In this document: piece after piece, positions 6,039-7,633 of the stretch | How the letters are laid out: each line of letters begins with the position of its first letter | Position numbering within the stretch: position 1 is the stretch's first letter | Assembly (NCBI GenBank): GCA_030618505.1 | Contig: JAUXDF010000144.1 | Span: 1 to 7,633, forward strand | From: Spongiibacteraceae bacterium | GTDB lineage: Bacteria > Pseudomonadota > Gammaproteobacteria > Pseudomonadales > PIVM01 | Direction of reading: 5' to 3' | Length of the DNA stretch: 7,633 bases | Position numbers and translations under genes: made by a program | Notes under the pieces: model-generated | What the model saw: only the letters and a program-made list of their open reading frames with translations | Told to the model about the DNA's origin: nothing | Databases searched by the model: none

Positions 6039-6381
6039 AGCGCATCTGGGCAAAGCACGGTTGGTGGCCCATCCCGTTGATCTGAGCCTCGATGTCCTGG
6101 GCTGGATAATTGACAACCAGCGCGGCAAAGTCCCGCGGCCCTGGGCAGAGATATGGGCCCGGGCGCAAACGGAGTTTCTGGACTACCTAATGCTCACCGG
6201 GCTTCTCGTCGAGTGGGAAGATGCAGACGCGATGGTGAAGGCTTTCGATCTTGCCATCGAACAACGACATCACGAAGTCCTTAGCGTTCTTTTCGGGCCC
6301 AAACCGCCACTACTGCCGGAAGCCGACTGGCGCCGGATGCAGGAATTCACCGGTGTGGCGAAGTTTCAGGCGGGCCGGTAG
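5989..6381 (+). CDS. Unrecognised GC-rich gene fragment (C-terminal part of a protein)
   Basis: The frame is open after a TGA at 5983-5985. The listed start is a TTG without a ribosome binding site, so the true 5' end is probably lost at the junction with the recombinase. The 130 residues read like a soluble, mainly helical protein: RLDAAEAHLGKARL near the start, WIIDNQRGKVPRPWAEIW in the middle, then FLDYLMLTGLLVEWEDADAM and a C-terminus ADWRRMQEFTGVAKFQAGR. Acidic and basic residues are mixed as in genuine coding sequence, and a terminator starts at the stop codon, both favouring a real gene end. I do not recognise the family. The GC-rich codon use differs from the recombinase and resembles the left-edge Fic gene. 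Confidence 0.45.
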   Translation: MEQCRRNTKAGRLDAAEAHLGKARLVAHPVDLSLDVLGWIIDNQRGKVPRPWAEIWARAQTEFLDYLMLTGLLVEWEDADAMVKAFDLAIEQRHHEVLSVLFGPKPPLLPEADWRRMQEFTGVAKFQAGR

Positions 6382-6415
6382 CCCCCTGCGTCAGGGTAGA
6401 TACCGCCCCGTTTTT
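6372..6415 (+). terminator. Probable rho-independent terminator after the GC-rich fragment
   Basis: GGGCCGGTA (6372-6380) pairs with TACCGCCC (6401-6408), with one bulged base. An inner hairpin CCCTG/CAGGG lies at 6384-6396, and TTTTT follows at 6411-6415. It overlaps the stop codon of the plus-strand fragment, suggesting this is the natural end of that gene. Confidence 0.5.
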
Positions 6416-6504
6416 CAGTAAGTGAGATGATGCCAGTTTATTGATCCACAAGTCGCGCATCAATGGCAGAAATATCATTAGAGCGTTTTTGCCGGCCTTT
6501 TTCA

Positions 6505-6873
6505 TCAGGCATGGGCTTGCGGCGGTTTGATCAGTGATTCAGCCGGAATCCCCAGGCCTTCATGGAGTTTCCAGATCATTTTCAAGGTCAACGAACGTTT
6601 ATAATTCAGGATTTCATAGACACGATTACTTTTGCCGATCATTGGTTCCAAATCTTTAACCGTTAAGCCTTTGCGCTCCATTTCAAATTTGATGGCTTCC
6701 ACTGGGTCTGGAAGCTCTATAGGAAAGTGTTTCGCCTCATAAGCCTCAATAAGCGTCACCATTACATCCAGTTTTTCACCTTCGGGTGAATCGGGTGCGG
6801 CCATCATCAGGCTTTCGACTTCTTGCAATGCCGCTCGGTAGTCGGCATCAGTTTTAATGGGTTTGATGTCCAT
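6505..6873 (-). CDS. higA: HigA-type antitoxin, XRE family
   Basis: A 122-residue protein whose N-terminal half (TDADYRAALQEVESLMMAAP, then VMVTLIEAYEAKHFPIELPD) is typical of the long HigA antitoxins encoded after HigB. An XRE helix-turn-helix follows at about 57-105 (KGLTVKDLEPMIGKSNRVYE, then ILNYKRSLTLKMIWKLHEGL). The antitoxin is expected to bind and neutralise HigB and to repress the operon with it. GGAGG lies 7 bases before the ATG, a strong ribosome binding site. It starts 27 bases after the higB stop, giving the toxin-first order characteristic of higBA. Length is normal and the gene looks intact. No clear terminator is seen downstream. Confidence 0.9.
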   Translation of the reverse strand: MDIKPIKTDADYRAALQEVESLMMAAPDSPEGEKLDVMVTLIEAYEAKHFPIELPDPVEAIKFEMERKGLTVKDLEPMIGKSNRVYEILNYKRSLTLKMIWKLHEGLGIPAESLIKPPQAHA

Positions 6874-6900
6874 GGTATTTCCTCCGGCGCATTCAAGTAA

Positions 6901-7203
6901 CTAAACGATCTGTACATCGATCTTGTCGTACTGGGCATGGGTGCCGATAAAGCGGATATAAACGACTCGGTAGGCATAGTTAATCCAAACCACGAGTCGA
7001 TACTTATTTCCCGCAATATTAAAAACAACCCGGCCATCCTTCAGGATGCTGGCATTGCGGAAATCCTGCTTAACATCTGCTGGTGCGCTCCACTCGGCGC
7101 GCAATGCATGGCGGTACCAGGCCAGTGTCGACTCCCTGGCATCCAGATATTCCGGGCTCTCTTCCCAGAATGCTTTCAGCGTCGATAAGGCGATGATTCT
7201 CAC
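6901..7203 (-). CDS. higB: HigB-type toxin (mRNA interferase), RelE-like
   Basis: A 100-residue protein, VRIIALSTLKAFWEESPEYL at the start, with RNASILKDGRVVFNIAGNKY (49-68) and VVYIRFIGTHAQYDKID (80-96), the hallmark segments of the HigB_toxin family. These toxins adopt a RelE-like fold and cut mRNA, usually at the ribosome. Likely functional residues are R49, K67, R69, R84, H89 and Y92, by family conservation. I place the start at GTG 7203 because homologues begin M-R-I-I-A and are about 100 residues long. A longer frame back to 7281 would add 26 residues translated from the palindromic operator and promoter region. The only nearby ribosome binding sequence, AGGG, is one base from the GTG, so translation may be weak. 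It forms an operon with the antitoxin gene. Confidence 0.9.
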   Translation of the reverse strand: MRIIALSTLKAFWEESPEYLDARESTLAWYRHALRAEWSAPADVKQDFRNASILKDGRVVFNIAGNKYRLVVWINYAYRVVYIRFIGTHAQYDKIDVQIV

Positions 7204-7212
7204 GCCCTGAAT

Positions 7213-7235
7213 GATAGTCCCAAACTGGGACCTTA
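7213..7235. promoter_or_regulatory. higBA operator: Palindromic operator of the higBA operon
   Basis: GTCCCA (7217-7222) and TGGGAC (7226-7231) form a perfect 6-bp inverted repeat around AAC, extended outward by GATA (7213-7216) and TATC. It lies 10-32 bases before the higB GTG, just downstream of the AT-rich stretch TTATATATT (minus strand, 7252-7244) that may be the -10 region. A TTGACA at 7281-7276 is about 23 bases from it, too far for a standard -35. HigA-family antitoxins repress their own operons through such palindromes. Confidence 0.65.
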
Positions 7236-7443
7236 TCGACTGAAATATATAATCTGCAGAACCAAAAAGAATGATTGTCAATCACTTGACGTAAAGAGTA
7301 CTTTGCAAACGCTGGCAATTAAGTGAGCCGCCGCTTGGGCGTTGGCGCACTGAAGGGATTGGTCCGCAATTATTGGAAGTAAAGTTTCGGGCTTCTGAAA
7401 AGCCTTGATGACTAGTAAAGACTCATTGGGGCTGTATACGAGA

Positions 7444-7457
7444 TGATGGAGGCGGCG
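7444..7457 (-). other. tmRNA 3'-end-like motif, left of structured repeat copy 2
   Basis: TGATGGAGGCGGCG reads CGCCGCCTCCATCA on the minus strand, one base different from the CGCCGCCTCCACCA end of gammaproteobacterial tmRNAs. TGGAGGCGGCG is repeated 95 bases further right. Confidence 0.4.
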
Positions 7458-7544
7458 TTGATCGGGGCGGCCCTCCGTCCGCGTCCAGGACGCGGGTGTG
7501 CTCACGACGGTTAACCCAACTGGATTAACCTAATAATTTGGTGG
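7457..7544. repeat. Structured repeat element, copy 2
   Basis: Partner of 838-922. Inside it, CCGCGTCC (7479-7486) and GGACGCGG (7488-7495) form a perfect 8-bp inverted repeat around a single A, which copy 1 has lost. The following hairpin is GGTTAA (7509-7514) with TTAACC (7525-7530). Copy 1 has GGATA/TATCC at the same place, so both arms changed while pairing was kept. The right end merges with TTGGTGGAGGCGGCG, a tmRNA-end-like motif on the minus strand. The shared string GGACGCGGGT is also the T-arm 5' strand of many tmRNAs. Function unknown. Confidence 0.75.
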
Positions 7545-7552
7545 AGGCGGCG
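7538..7552 (-). other. tmRNA 3'-end-like motif, right of structured repeat copy 2
   Basis: The minus strand reads CGCCGCCTCCACCAA, an exact match to the acceptor 3' strand plus CCA of many gammaproteobacterial tmRNAs. Further upstream on the minus strand the match ends (GTTGA instead of a T-stem), so only the last 14 or so bases are present. It is a candidate attachment site, with the element extending to the right. Confidence 0.5.
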
Positions 7553-7606
7553 TCAACTGAAAACATACTATAACTAGTTGATATATAAATTCTTTATCTT
7601 ATATAA

Positions 7607-7633
7607 AACAATATATACCCCTAAGTATACCCC
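7607..7633. repeat. ATACCCC direct repeats at the right edge
   Basis: TATACCCC occurs twice (7614-7621 and 7626-7633), 12 bases apart, in a very AT-rich stretch. Short phased repeats beside an attachment site are typical of recombinase arm-binding sites, which would place an integrase gene beyond the right edge. Confidence 0.35.

Larger units (their letters stand above)
7282..7633. other. Non-coding right end with repeats
   Basis: No convincing gene is seen; the minus-strand frame across it translates the structured repeat and is not conserved-looking. It contains an imperfect inverted pair AACGC (7308-7312) and GCGTT (7339-7343), two tmRNA-3'-end-like motifs around structured repeat copy 2, and an AT-rich tail with AACTAGTT (a palindrome) and two ATACCCC repeats. 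Confidence 0.6.

Noticed and set aside
7278..7505. Minus-strand frame of 75 codons at the right end
   Set aside because: Its N-terminal third is a translation of the structured repeat, whose two copies differ without regard to codon position, and no ribosome binding site is evident.

Overview
This looks like an accessory region of a gammaproteobacterial chromosome. The evidence is the types of genes present (two Fic proteins, a HigB/HigA module, a DUF3604 protein, a phage-type tyrosine recombinase remnant) and several short sequences matching the 3' end of gammaproteobacterial tmRNA (ssrA), a well-known integration target. Genus cannot be fixed. Base composition is patchy: the left edge (1-600), about 5975-6400 and the repeat at 7457-7510 are GC-rich, while most of 900-5970 and the right edge are AT-richer. 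This suggests a mosaic of pieces of different origin.

Left part (1-2431): two Fic-family genes point away from each other across about 460 bases. The minus-strand gene (1-601) runs off the left edge. Only its first 200 residues are visible, with the Fic N-terminal region and a class II inhibitory motif. The plus-strand gene (1061-2431) is complete. It has an N-terminal winged-helix-like segment, an inhibitory motif, and a variant Fic loop in which the usual catalytic His is Gln. Each has its own candidate operator: TAAAATAA repeats for the left gene, and a GCGCCA array with a perfect 11-bp inverted repeat for the right gene. An 85-base structured repeat (838-922) lies between them.

Middle (2432-5084): a minus-strand tmRNA-3'-end-like sequence (2667-2688) followed by a terminator (2608-2632) marks a probable island boundary. 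To its right are a truncated MAPEG-family gene (2801-3010) and a secreted DUF3604 (PHP-like) protein (3220-5037), both on the minus strand. The DUF3604 gene is boxed by two 23-24-base direct repeats, and its promoter -10 box overlaps the right repeat.

Right part (5229-7633): a tyrosine recombinase gene breaks off before its His-x-x-Arg and Tyr residues, at a junction with an unrelated GC-rich gene fragment (5989-6381) that ends in a terminator. Next comes a minus-strand higBA toxin-antitoxin operon (7203-6505) with a palindromic operator. The right end holds a second copy of the structured repeat (7457-7544), two more tmRNA-3'-end-like sequences and an AT-rich tail with repeated ATACCCC, which may be recombinase arm sites.

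Taken together, the window reads as accreted and partly decayed integrative elements, probably at ssrA, carrying Fic and toxin-antitoxin cargo. The intact ssrA gene and any working integrase are not in the window.
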